A stretch of DNA of 64,000 bases from Silurus meridionalis. Its lineage: Eukaryota; Chordata; Actinopteri; Siluriformes; Siluridae. Within the stretch, counting starts at the first letter, position 1, and each line of letters starts with the position of its first letter. The stretch lies in NCBI RefSeq assembly GCF_014805685.1, contig NC_060909.1, forward strand, positions 7,893,792 through 7,957,791. The letters run 5' to 3'. The translations under genes and the position numbers were made by a program. This document shows, one piece after another, positions 1 to 13,900 of the stretch. The notes beneath the pieces were generated by a model. The model saw nothing but the letters and a program-made list of their open reading frames with translations, searched no databases and was not told where the DNA came from.

Positions 1-3000
1 AAGAGTTCAGTGACATCTGAGTAGCCACCAATTGCCGAGCTGTCAGTCATTCAGAAGACTAGTACTGGTTTAATGTGGATGGATATGCTTTCGGGCTGTG
101 GTTCAACAGACATTTTTATTTTCAGATAATTGTCTAGAATTTTGATTCATTATCTTTGGAACATGAAGCCTGATGTCAGTTTTGGATCAGGTTAATGTGC
201 TTTAATAGGCAAACCAGTTTATAAAGTATCTTGTTTGAACTTGCATGTTTCGATCACACTGTTAAAAATCGTAAAAAATCCGATTAGATTGTTTCAGCCT
301 GCCGCTTAAGCACACCCTTGGGCTTGGGCATGTTGTGAAATGCTGCTGTGTGTCAGATTAGCGCTTCACCCCCTGAAGGAACTCTCCATCTTGACTCTGG
401 TTGTGTTTTTAAGCTTCCAGAATCCCCATGTAATCTGCAAAATGTCCTGTGAATTAAATATTTGGGCCAGCACGCTTATTATGCATCGTAAAGGTTTTTT
501 TTTAATTTTTTTATTTTTAGATGTAAGCAGCTCAAATGTGTTAAAGATCAAGTCCAGCACTGTTATCTCAGCACTATATACTGTTTCACTAGAAAGGTTT
601 AATAAACCTTTTGTTTTTGGTAGGCTATTGAACATGATTGTAAGTATATCAAAATAACTCGAGCAAGGCACAAAACATGGTGCTCGTTACTGGGGCAGTA
701 CTACTCTTGTGCACAACACTGTGCACCACACAGGGAGCTATTAGATGAATCCACTGTTGCTAGCACATCATTATAAGTCTACTCTGTAATGATGTGCTGA
801 GAACTTTGTCAAAACTTAGAAAGTATGTATAACTGCTTTGGATAAAACCAGTGTTATGAGGTTTATTTTTTATATTTTTTTATCTTACATAATTATCTGG
901 TACATTTATTTATTTATTTATAAATATTTATATATAAATAATATGATAATGCAAAAGAAATGCTATTAAAAGCTTTTTAATTGTTGAGTCAAATTCTGTA
1001 TGATTGGTTATTAATTTCTGGTTGCTATTTCGAATGGATGGCTAATAAAAGGTTTAGAGCCATTTCAGCTTGTTAGGAAGTGGCTTATAATCAAATGTTA
1101 TTTAAAAAGGCTGGACCCAAAGTTTGTCTTGAAGATATTTAAATATTTATTTTGAAATTTCATTGTGAAATATGCTTACTTAAAAATAAATAGGTAAAAC
1201 GTTTTTACATAGTTAAGGCCAGTCATGTTTAATGCTAAAGTTATCTGATTTTGGCAACATTATTAGCTTCCTGCTACAATGAAGGTTTTCCTATGTGGCA
1301 ATATTTCTATCGAGAACATTTTGTAACTGAAATTAACTGTTTACACTTCCATGCTATACATAGGTCTGTTCTTTTTCTCTTGGAGTGCAGATTGAGGACA
1401 TTGATTGCTTTTGCTTTTTATTAAAAATGTAGTTAGTCTTTTATTAAGGATTCGCTTGATCTGATGATGATTCAGATATTTTCCATGCCTGTGCCATAAT
1501 TGGGGAGTAACAGCCTTCTGGCAGTTAATTGTGTGTGCATTGTATATCTAAGACATGCTTCAACGTGTGCTTACACAATTTTTCACACGGCACTTTTTAT
1601 TTTCTCATCTAAGATTTGTCTTATGACTGTTGGCCATGGACGATATGCGCTGCAGCTCCAAACTGCCGATTAAAAAATAAAAAAATAAAAGAAATCTATA
1701 ATGAAATATCTTACAAGCATGCACACACACAAATGGTGATAAGTCTTTTGTCCATTGAGATGTGTTTGAAGATATATATGCTTGCAGTGATCCATATTAC
1801 TGGCGTTTGTAAGCTGAGGTCTGTGGTATAAAACTTAGCTTTAAATAGACTGTTTAGTAAACACAAACACCATTGCAGAGAACATGATGAAGCCACCAGT
1901 AGTCGAAGACTGAGTCGTCACCACAGTTAAGCTGGTTTGACTTGTTTTGTTTTGGCTTTCTGTTAGGCGTGTACACAGTCCACTAAAAGGCAGCTGGTTT
2001 GTGTGTCTTTAAGCAATGGTTCTTAACTTTTTTTGGTGCCTGGTGACACATTTAATGCTTACTGCAAACACAAACCTTTATTGACGATACAAGGTGTTCT
2101 GTGGGACCTGAAAAGATATAGCAAAGACACTGTCAAATGTAGACTGTTAGACCTGGTATTAACATCCTTTTGTGATATGATCATTAGTACAGGTGTGTAC
2201 TGGGTCAGTCATGTCTTAAGGTGTTGTCACAACTGCTGTTCTGTTTGAAGGCTGCAGATGAATGTGAAATTCATCCTTTTGATTTGACACTCATTGTTTT
2301 GGCTTCACACAAAAATGTTGGCTGGAAACATACTTGAAATGCTCTTTTATTGGCTATGACATTGGTGAGGGTAAACAAGGTTTGTTAGTTCACACCATGT
2401 GGGTGTAGAAATAATGAAAATGATGAGCAGTTGTTTATTTTTATGTATGTGGTTTGTGACTATGTGAAAAGTGCTTTACAAATAAACCGAATTGAGCATG
2501 ATTCGAATTATGTATTAATAGCTAGTTTAAAATTCATCAATTTACCGTTTTGTGTATTTCGTTCAACATTTTGATGTGTAAACTTGCACTTCCATAAGGG
2601 TCTTTTGAATCACTTTGCAACTGGTCAGTTTCAGTAGCTCACATATTGCAAAATGAGATGCCGTTCACACCCCAAACTACTGCACCCGAGCTTCTCTAGA
2701 GTTCACATGTGATCAGGCTGTCTACCTCAGGCACTTATCAGACTGGTATTTTTGCTTTGTATCCATTACAGTACTGTGTTCTGTGCCTAAAGGTATCATA
2801 TCAACTGGGAACTATTTATACTTTGATTTAAATGGATTAAACACAGCATATGTAAAAAAACAAACAAAAAAACACCCTCAGAAAGCTGAACTAATTTTAG
2901 AGGTGACCACAAAACGTTTGTAGTGAATGAATCATTGTGTGTCGCAGCAACCATGGGTCGGAGGAAATAACACAAAACTAAGGCTTTACCGAAATAACGG

Positions 3001-4028
3001 CTTTTTGCGGAAATGATAGCTTGATATGATGGCCCCGAGAAAACCCGATTTAAGTAGCATGTTACTAGTTTTCCCACGTTTTGCATGCTTAAACTATTTA
3101 GTTCTTAAATGCAGTTGTGTGTTAGCTAAGATTAAGCTAGGTTCCATCGTCTTAATTTCCCTCTGTAGCAGGGATTCTCTTTGCCAAACATATAGTTAGG
3201 AAGCATCTCAAACGGATTTATACAGTTTTTGCAATTTATCTTTAGTACTTGCCGTATAGCACAGCGATGTTCTTGAATGCAGTATTTAGGACTTCATTAT
3301 GAAAGAAACTTTAGTACGGTGAATTGTAATGATTTAGATTTGTTTTTTAGGATTTTACAAATGTCTTAAAAGAACGCACATAATGTTCTTTTTACACAGT
3401 TATTTTTAGTAAAGCATTTGGATGTCTAGTGAGGGATCACTAGTGACAAAAGCAATAATCATTTAAGTGCTCTGTTTCTTCACTATGTGTCATGAAACAT
3501 CACTCAACCACTCCCTACTGAACTGATGGTTATTTTCATGTAAAAATGTTCAGCTGTTGTGTGAAAGACTCAGCACTTTAACTTTTGTATTTTTTTAGTT
3601 TTTGGCTGCGTTGTTGCTGTGTGAGAGTGATGAATGTAGAGGATCACATGACCAGGAGACAGATGGATGTATAGTGGCTTTAGTGGTGTGCGGTGTATTT
3701 ATTGACCTTTTTTTTTTTTTTTGCCTCTGGCTGTCAAATAGAAAATTGTGCATGTTGGTGTTGATATTTCAGCTCTTATAAAACTTGAGAGCTGATGTAC
3801 GAAAGTACACCTGTGTTTCACCCTACACCTGGAAACTTGTTTCAAATTGAAAATCTTTATTATAAAATTTTAATATCATTTTTTGCTTCTTGTGAGTTTT
3901 CTTCATTTTATCACCTTGTTACTTTTGAGTGCATGTTGCATATGTTGTATGTTCAAATGATAATTGAAGAAACCTTATATTTGTTCTTTTCCTTCTTGCC
4001 TCCTACTATTTTGCTTTCCTGTGTGCAG
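1..4028 (+). other. esrp2 upstream intron
   Basis: No exon is convincing here. The stretch is AT-rich intron with short poly(T) runs and a small dispersed-repeat tail near 2440-2500 (GTGCTTTACAAATAAACCGA). Confidence 0.7.
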
Positions 4029-4142
4029 TTCCAGCAGGCAGTATCAGCAGAACTTAAAGCTCTGGGCAGAAGCTCCTACACGCTATGTGTGGATGGACAC
4101 CTCCTAATCCGGCAGGCCCTTCACCCTGAGGCTTCCAAAAAG
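4029..4142 (+). CDS. esrp2: esrp2 exon, N-terminal domain part 1
   Basis: 114 nt, 38 whole codons, after a TTTCCTGTGTGCAG acceptor. It reads [20 protein letters not shown] and ends LHPEASKK, matching the ESRP2 LQQFSQLV...VLHPEASRK block. The donor AAG|GTTACT is weak. This is the first coding exon I can find; earlier exons should lie before base 1. Confidence 0.93.
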
Positions 4143-6112
4143 GTTACTGACAGACATGCAGGTCCTTCATTAATAAGATGTACTAACAGAAGAACAGAGA
4201 TGAGTAACATTTGAAAAAATAGAGAATGTAGTTTTATTTTATAGTTAATTTACACATGATTTGTAGGAATGTATTCTGCAAGGCAGCAACCCTGTACATG
4301 AACAAGATAAACCAAAAAATAGTTTAAATAGACCTGACCTTAAGACAACAAAGGCACTGTAATTTTGTCTTCAGGGTATGCAAACATTTGTACTGAGCTG
4401 ATGTTAATCCCATACCTTGTCCCAACTTCCTGCAATGTCCTGCTATTGTTCTATAACATTTGTCAACAACTGTATTTGCAAAACATTGTTGTGCCAAGTT
4501 TTCTTGTTATTTTAATCCTGTTTTGCCTGCAAAGAGATTGATTAAGGTCTCTGTTTTTCTGTCAGAATTTGGTCCTGCCAGAGTGTTTTTACTCATTTGC
4601 GGATTTGAAAAGAGAGTTTCACAAATGCTGTCCCAACGCCGGGCCGGTGAAAGACCTCACCCTTCCCTCGATGCTCGAATGTATCCTTACTCAAAGTTTG
4701 CTTATTATTGCTTATTGTTCTCTAAAGATTTTATTCTTGACCTCCATGCTGTGCAACACCAAGTTTGTCGCTTAACGGATGCTCTCAGATTTGTGTCTCC
4801 CACCAGTAAGCGAACAGAGGGCTGGAGTGAGGGAGGTGAAGAGCATGGTGATGATAATCCAGCATATCCTGGCTGAACCATATAGTCAGTTAACACTTTC
4901 CTATTACTCTCCTGCTATTGTGTATACAGTCCTAAAACACTTGCTTAATGCGGTGAATTGTTGCCGGCGATGCCAGTGTTATCAGCCACTTAATACTCAT
5001 AGCAGTTATAACACTCATTATAGCATTCAATTTAATGTCATTGTTTAGTTTCAGATCATATTTCTTTTATTTTTAAGGACATATGTTCTAATAGAAGACA
5101 CAACATAGAGGAGAATAGATCTAGCTCTGTTCCATTAATAGAACTAATGTGCTTTGCATAATAAGAAGTACAGAAAGTAGTTTTGTTTTGAAATACACTT
5201 GCCCATAGCAGCAAAAACATTGGTCAAGTGATCTCCTACAGTTTTAGTAAGTTTTTCGTGCTATTTATAAGGATTAAAGAAGCAAACCATGTAGCAGATA
5301 GTGTAGGGGATTATGTCTGCTGTGTATTTGAAATAAATATGCTGCATATATATAATTTACGATTTCATAAAAGATGCGTTGCATTATCATATTTTCCATA
5401 ACCTTTGAGGGAGGCATTGTTCTGTAGGCTTCTCTTGTTTCTTTTGTAAAGGATATCATCTTCATGCCGGGTTCTCTGGCAACTCTCACACACACTGGTG
5501 TTTTTGCAACATGGACAATGATCCTTATTTAAGATGCGTGTCATTTAAACGGAGTTACTGTATTTTTAGGGAATTTCATCTCCGGCACTGAAACTCATTT
5601 TTAACCCATTTCTGACCTCACAATAACAACTCTTATTTTTTCCAGGTCACAAGTTTTCCTCTTTCGAGACTGTGAAGTACAAGTTTGAATCTGGAGCTTG
5701 GTAAGTGTTATTGCATTTCCCCATCCAGGCCTTGAAGGATTAACTCCCCTATGGGCTATGAATCGTTGGGGTTGAGTGTTGTGAAGGAGGGATGAGATCC
5801 GCTAGAGATGAGAACACACACTCTAGTGCTAGGATCAAGTTAAAGCATGATAATGATGTCTCTAGAACGGTCTGAAGCTGGCTTGAAAACTCTTCTCTTG
5901 CACTGTCCTGCAGCAGTAAGACAGAACCTGTGGACAGTGAGACAGTAATCCGAGCCAGGGGGTTGCCATGGCAATCTTCAGACCAGGACATCGCTCGCTT
6001 TTTCAAGGGTCTCAACATCGCCAAGTAAGAGCACAATTCACCCAAATCGGTTATGCCATGTGGGATGATGTTTAGCAGGCATTTTCAGTTTGAGGAGCAA
6101 CAGTGCCAGTGT

Positions 6113-6146
<34 letters not shown>

Positions 6147-7901
6147 AGAGGTGGCGTAGCACTCTGTTTGAATGCTCAGGGTCGCAGGAATGGAGAAGCT
6201 CTGGTGCGCTTTGTAAACTCTGAACACCGAGACATGGCATTGGAAAGACACAAACATCACATGGGCAGCAGATACATTGAGGTGAGCAGCTTTCCTCTAC
6301 GGTCTCACAGTTAATCACAAGCCCTGCTAACATTTTATTAATCACATCCATGCTAAGATACTCCGCATATGTATATGTGCTGTACATTTCTCAGCTAAAC
6401 TTCAATCACAAGTTTACAGTACTGACATGTTTACAGTACAGCTACTAAAAGATGTTTCACTGACTTGCTTGAAACCATATAGTGGTTAGTATAGTGATAA
6501 TGAACTAACATTTATGAGGTACCTCATAGGTATAACACCTTTATGAGGTAAGAGTATAAGCATTATTTATATCATAAACACTACCATTTTATTCTGTTTT
6601 GTGTGGTGTTTTGATAGTACATAATAGAATTATTTCAAATTAGACATGTTGACGTTATCCCACAAGTCGTCAGGTCTTAAATTTTAAGTGTATAATTATT
6701 TGTGGTACATTAAAACCTCTATATTATAGAGCTTACTTTAAGTACCTTGTTTATCAGCAGTTAGTAGCATTTCACCGAATACCAAAGTTTTTATATATTT
6801 TTAAGGTGGAAGTAGTTGAACATTTTGTACTGAACAAGCCTTAGCGTTGCATCCATTTCATTTACTTCATGGAGACTGTTGCTATTTTTTATACATTAAG
6901 TTTACAGGCTTCTCTAGTAATGGATGTTTTTATGGCTGCAAAGTGCATGCGATGATGATCTTCAGGATGTTTTGCTGCATAGACATGGCTTAATTAAAAA
7001 AATAAAAATAAAAAATCTGATAACAGCATGTGGTCAGACATGATTTTGATCAGTTTTTTTTTTTTTTTTTATTGACAAAAAAACAGGTAGATTGTAGTTA
7101 TGGGTTGTTCCCTTCAACCCCGCCTAACTCTTTACACATGCTTGCCTATGGGGTGATTTTTCCACTTCTGTTTCAGGTGTATAAAGCAACTGGAGAGGAG
7201 TTCCTGAAGATTGCTGGAGGTGAGTTGCTTTTATTGAGTGTATGTTAATGTGTTTTGGAAGTCTTCAATTACGGCTGAGACATGCACATGCTCGCCAACC
7301 CACTAAATACACTAACATTTGTAGAGTGCACTTCCCTCCAATTCGGTCTCTCTCGTGTTTGTGTTGAATAAAAGCCTCTTTTGTGAGCCGTGTGCCGGTG
7401 CTGACTCACATCGAGCTGTTTCAGGAGGAAACTCTACTCTCGTGTCTCAGCCTCCCCCCTACCTGTGCCTTAGTGTGGCTTCCCCTGAGAGAGAGCACGA
7501 GCAGCGGCCGCTGAAAAGACCAACTCTGCCCTCTCACACCCAGGGTGTAAAGAGCCAGGAGCAGGCCGAGATAGAGTGTGTGTGTGTGTGTGTGTGTGTG
7601 CTGAGAGAGGAGTGACACTTGCACAACACTTGCACACTTTTTTATTTTTATAAAATTGCCTTTATTGAATTCTAATGGATTTGTGCATATTCTTTATCGA
7701 ATGCATGTTTAATTGTTCTTTTAGGAAACTGTTGCGCTTGTGCGTTTTTATTTTTTTATTTTTTTCTAGACCTTCTGATTACTGCAGATTTCGAGTGTAT
7801 AGTTGAGTACAAATGTTTGTAAAAAAAGGTTCTATAGTTATAAACAAACAGTAGAAGTGATTTTACAGTCTTCTTTAGATCATAGCTGGAGATCAAGAAT
7901 G

Positions 7902-7941
<40 letters not shown>

Positions 7942-10934
7942 ATATATGTCTTGTTCATTTCAGAATTCTAGGTTTGTTGCAACACATTCAGATTTGTCAG
8001 CATAAGGCATATTCATGAAATGAATCGATTTCGGTTTTCTCTCGCCCCCACCCCACCCCCATTGCTTAGGCACATCTAACGAGGTGGCACAGTTCTTGTC
8101 TAAGGAGAATCAGGTGATCATCCGCATGCGGGGCCTGCCCTTCACTGCCACACATCAGGATGTGCTGGGCTTCCTGGGTCCTGACAACCCTGTGACTGAT
8201 GGTACAGAGGGGCTGCTCTTTGTTAAATATCCTGATGGCAGGCCCACGGGTGATGCCTTTGTGCTGTTTGCCTGTGAGGAGTACGCCCAGAACGCTCTGA
8301 AAAAACACAAACAGATTCTGGGGAAGAGGTACATCGAGCTGTTCCGCAGTACAGCAGCCGAGGTGCAGCAGGTCAGCACAACATGATTCTAACTGGAGCT
8401 CTGTTTTTAAAGCAAATCATTGGGAAATACATTTTTGTTTGTGTGTGGTGTGTCTCAGGTGCTGAACCGCTACATGTCTACTCCACTGATCTCCACACTT
8501 CCTCCTCCTCCCATGTTGCCAGTTCCCGTGCTGGCTGCTCCTCCCTTCCTCACCACAGGCAGCACCAGAGACTGTGTACGGCTGCGTGGCTTGCCATACA
8601 CAGCTGCCATCGAGGATATCTTGGAATTTATGGGAGAACACACCATAGACATTAAACCCCACGGTGTTCATATGGTTCTCAATCAGCAGGTGAGGGGAAT
8701 TAACTGATAGAAAAAAATTGATTGCAATACAAATGAATATACTTACCGTATTTTTCGGACTATAAGCCGCTACTTTTTTTCCACGTTTTGAACCCCGCGG
8801 CTTAAACAACGAAGCGGCAAATTTATGGATTTTTCCTGGGTATTTCCCGGTTTCACAAGCTACGAGCCAAAAAAACTGAACCCCATAACATTAGACCAAT
8901 GAAATTGGCGAACAAATTAGACGAATGAAATTGCCTACTGTCTACAGGAAAGGAGAATCATTCGTCACGCTGAAAACAACCAGGCATGAAAAAACACACT
9001 TCACCTGTGTTCTGAGCTGCACGGCATCGGGAGAAAAGCTTCACCAATGGTGATTTTTAAACGCACGAGGATGCCAAAAGATAAACTCTCGAGAGAAATA
9101 GTTGTGAAAGGAAGGAGGAAGACAGTGAACTATGACTTTCTTTGTCGGCTACTGTTTAGATACAAGCCGTTGTAACGCGTTGAGTCTGGGTGAGGGAGAG
9201 CTCGCTAACTCTAGTTGCAACAGAAATCATATAAGCACAGACAGGTTTCCAAAACTCATGCTTTTTTATTTTTCTTGGCAACAGTGTTACGGGTTAGTCA
9301 AAGAAACTTAGAAAGGAGCATCAGAAAATAATAAGGACATATTCCTCGGTCTTGCACACATGCAGTAATACCGGAAAAATGCGGCGGCAGGCTATTCCCA
9401 AAATGCCGCTCTGTTCTTAAAGAAGCCACAACATATTTCACCCGTTACACCATGTAACAGACACTGTCTTTCGTTAAAGCCTGTGTAAAGTTCATTAGTT
9501 TCAGTGTAGACACTTTTTTTTTGTGTTGAGGGGTGAAACCTTGACTTGAATTTTTTAAACTTTTCTTTTGGATTGTTGTCCAAACAGAAGATACACATGT
9601 AATGGCTCCTGATCTGTCTCATTTCTATTTATTTTGAAGGGTCGTCCATCTGGTGATGCTTTTATTCAGATGAAATCAGCAGATCGTGCCTTTATGGTAG
9701 CACAAAAGTGTCATAAGAAGATGATGAAGGATCGTTATGTAGAGGTGTTCCAGTGCTCCACTGAAGAGATGAGCTTTGTGCTGATGGGAGGGACTCTGAA
9801 CCGTAGCGGCTTGTCTCCTCCACCATGCAAACTGCCCTGTATGTACACTGTTCTTGCTTATTTATTTACAATCAATCAATTAATTAATTAATTTGTGCTT
9901 TTTTTTTTTAATTCTTTTTATTTTTTTATACCCCAAAATGCAGATTAAGGCAGATTTGTTTCAGTTTTGGAATTATGATTAAACCTTCGATTATAATGAA
10001 CTGCTGTTTTAGTAGGAGAATTTGAGTTGCTATAAAAAAAAAATATTGTATAGCAACCCCGCACACACACACTTCCATATTGTATAGTGGTTAGAAAATA
10101 GGTCATTAAATGTGTTTTACATGTAGTTTGATCATTATGTGACTGTGTAGTTAAGCGTTGGCTTTAAACCAGTTCCACATCACGTGCCATGTACATTTGA
10201 AAACCGTTTCTGCATCTGATACATTTACATTTTAGTAATCAGATTAATTGATAAACTGATAAGAAATGATCAAAACTGAATATCAAAAGGACAATTCAAA
10301 GGCATCAAAATATCTATATAATTAATGAAAACTAATGATCAATTATGTCAATTGTAGAACAGTAAAGTGTGTACATTAATTTACCCCTGCTGAAAATATA
10401 CTGACTTTTAATGTTTATTAAGCTGTTCATACAAAAAACATTACAGATATTAGTCTTCCTTGATAGGGTGGTAGTGGTAAAGATAAAAAAAAAAAAGAAA
10501 AATATTATAATTAATAAATAGTTGTGAAGTATTCTGTTGTTGCACAGCTTTCCAACAAGCCTGATTTTATTGGAACGTCCTGTATGATTTATAGAGTAAG
10601 TTTAGAGCATCTGATGGCTGCACTCTGTCCTGACGTGAGCTTTCTGAGCAACATGCACAGCCTGTTAAGCAGGTCTCAGGTGTAGATTGTCCTATCAGTG
10701 CCGACTCTAGAGATAACATTTCAGTTAATCTTGTAGGGAGCAATGTGAGTGCATATGGACCTGAGAAAGGTGCACAATGTATAAAGTCTGGGCTTTAAGT
10801 AACGCTGAAAGTTCTCAGACCTGACTCCCAACCAAGATCAGACAGACAGGTCTCTATCACATGCTGTTATGACCGTAGGTTTTGTGATGGTTCCTGGGTT
10901 GGATGAGGGACATGTACTGAATATGACCTTCATA

Positions 10935-10976
<42 letters not shown>

Positions 10977-13900
10977 ATGCATGTACACACCCATTAGGTG
11001 GTGAGCAGGCCCTTCCTGCATGCCACTGTTGGCTGTTTGCATGTAAATATGTCAATGTTTTTTTTGACCTGCTGAAGGACACACTTTCCTCTACTCTTCT
11101 AACTAAAGCACAGGTGTACTTGCCAACCTGCTTGTTTCTCCCTGGTGGGTTGGGCTTGGTGCCATGCTTCATTTACTTGCTAAACACTGTATTGCTATAA
11201 TGAGCTCCAGTAGTTTTATTGTTGTTTTCAAAGGCTCTATTTTCTGCCCTTGTCACCTCCAGGCCTCTCCCCACCGACCTATGCTGCATTTCCAGCACCA
11301 GCTGCTATGCTTTCAACCGAGGCGGCGCTGTTTCAGCCCCCCCTACTGGCCACTCCAAGAACTCCACAGCCACCCACACACAGCCCTGCACCAACCTTTG
11401 CTTACTATTCCCCTCAGCCACAGCTGTATATGAACATGAACATGAACTACACAGCGTATTATCCCAGGTATCAGCTCTCATCTCAGTCTTTTTTCATTTG
11501 TAAGATACATCTATGCACAATAGAGGCTTGAAAGATTTATTACAGTTATTTGGCTTAGTATTGTTCACAATTTCACAAATTGCATACTGTATTTTTTTCC
11601 ATATGTATAGGTACTTTACTACATTGACATTTTGTTTATTTATGCCAGGTTGATTTGTTGTTTCATAAGTTTTTTTCTTTTTTTTACACTTTTGTGCTCT
11701 TTCGCTCTTCAGTCCTCCAGTGTCCCCGTCCACACTGAGTTATTTTGCAGCTCCTCCAGGGTCTGTAGCAGCTCAGCCTACTCCTGCTCTTCTGCCTCAG
11801 CATGGTGCTCTGGTGCGAATGCAGGGACTGCCTTATAATACCGGGGTTAAAGACATCCTCAGCTTCTTCCAGGGTTACCAGGTAAGAGCTTTTTCGCTTA
11901 GAGTGCAAAAAGTGCAGTTGCTGATTTTGAAACGTTAAACTATCACACCAAATATACATAATTATGCAGTGCAGCTTGTTTCTGTATGTCATCTGTGATT
12001 GCCATTTGTTTTGTCGCATGTGTATGTTCATGTACAATATATGCATAATGATTGTACGGATAAGTTTTCCTGATTTCCACATATGACAGTTACTTTAGTT
12101 ATTAAGCAAAAATTATAGAGTTTTCAGTTTATTTATATACACCTACCTTGTAACACCATAGTACTGCACTGTGTGGCTCTGGTGCCCATGTGCCAGAATA
12201 CACAGTCTTGTCAGTAGTGGTCATAACAGTCAGTAGTGGTTCTGCCTCACTTTTTAATGGAATAGAAGGGGGCCTGTTTGATGGTGCTTAGCAACCCTAT
12301 TTACTAATTCTGTAAAACTACCAAGGTATATTTTTATAAACCTATAGACCAATGATTGATTATAGCTACAATGTAGGTGTCTTGAATATACTGGAACATC
12401 AGTGTGTATATTAGGACGTTTCTTTTTATGATTAAGCTCCTGGACAAACAGTTGCAGTGTTTGTTGTTTTTTTGGTCTAAAAACTTTGTGAGGATACATG
12501 AGGGATTCCACCAGTTCACAATTTACGAGGTGGTATCACTAAGTTTCGAGAGTAGCTCTGTTTATAAAAAATTACTCTCTTTATCTATGTTTACACACCA
12601 TCACCTTCACAGTAGCCCCCTTTGCAGCAATACAGAGCTCCCAGCATTCCTGCTACTTCTGGAATATGCATATAAGTCTTCTTTTCAAAGCTCGTCCAGC
12701 AACTTCTGCAATTTGCGCTGGATTGGCACATTGGTGTTAAAACGACGACCTTTGAGCTGAATCTTCATCTTCGGGAATAGGGCGAAGTTCAGCGGGTAAA
12801 AATTTGGAGTAGGGTGGGTGCAGAAGTGAGATCATGTGAATTGTTTTTTCAGGGGTTGAGCTTGGTGAAGCTCTTCCTGATCTCTAGTTGTCTTCCAGTA
12901 ATGTTCTTCCTCTCTGCAAGCACGCATACCACTCAAAACATCTCAAATGACTCGTTGCAGCATCGCCATATGCCAGCGTACGTCATGTCAAACGTCTCTG
13001 TGGCAGATCTGCCCAGTTTCATGCAGAATTTCGTGTTTGCTCTTTAGTTTTAACTTTCTGTCCATGATGAAATCACAGACGTGGTAAAGCACTGGTCAGA
13101 ATAGCACCAGTTAACACCATTCATCTCAAAACTTTTTGATACCACCTCATATTTGTTTAGTGGTTTGAACAATAGATTGTTTCAATTGTTTCAAAGTCAC
13201 TTTATAGAAATCAACATGTAAATGTAGCTCTGTGAACAATCCAGAGGAAAATAGGGGAAAATACTTTAAAACAACATTAGAAAAATTTTAAAGGGAACCA
13301 GTCTCAAAAATCCATGTTCTCTTCAGGGTGAAACCAGAGATTATAAAACATTTATCTACTACAGATTTATACTGTAAAGTCTAACCTAAGATAAGTACAG
13401 AAGGCTCTTTGATTACTGCAGCAGTGCTCATCTCCCCCCACTAGAGTTCAAGTTTATGTCCTGTGTCCGTGTTTCACCCACTGTGGAAAATCATCCCTCA
13501 TTTTCTATAGAGTTTTATGATTTCACAATTCAGACATCTTGTCAGTGTTCCATAAAGCTTGAGGAATGAATCCTAGAAGGAAACCATGGTGTAACTGGTT
13601 TTGCTTGGACATGAAGCAATTTTTGTCCAGGGAGCTTAATTATTTTCTCAACTTGCCTTTAAGCTTGAACTTAATTTATGATTAGAGATTTGTGATGTAC
13701 AGAGCGAGGTGAGCATATTTTACATGCACAATATGCATACATTTACATATGGGTTGTCATTAATAATGCTGTATTGCCATGTCCATTTTTGCTTCTTTCC
13801 TTCTTTTTATTGGCTGACATCGAAGTAAGCGGAGCCTTCGACTGATGGTATGAACTTCAGCTCTAAAGAGCAGGGTGGACAAGGGGTTGATTTGAAGGGG

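Noticed and set aside
3795..4214. A 139-codon frame read as one gene
   Set aside because: Only 4029-4142 is coding; the rest is intron on either side of an esrp2 exon.
12254..13047. Several open frames near the mariner element
   Set aside because: They fall in or beside the transposon remnant and have no coding bias.
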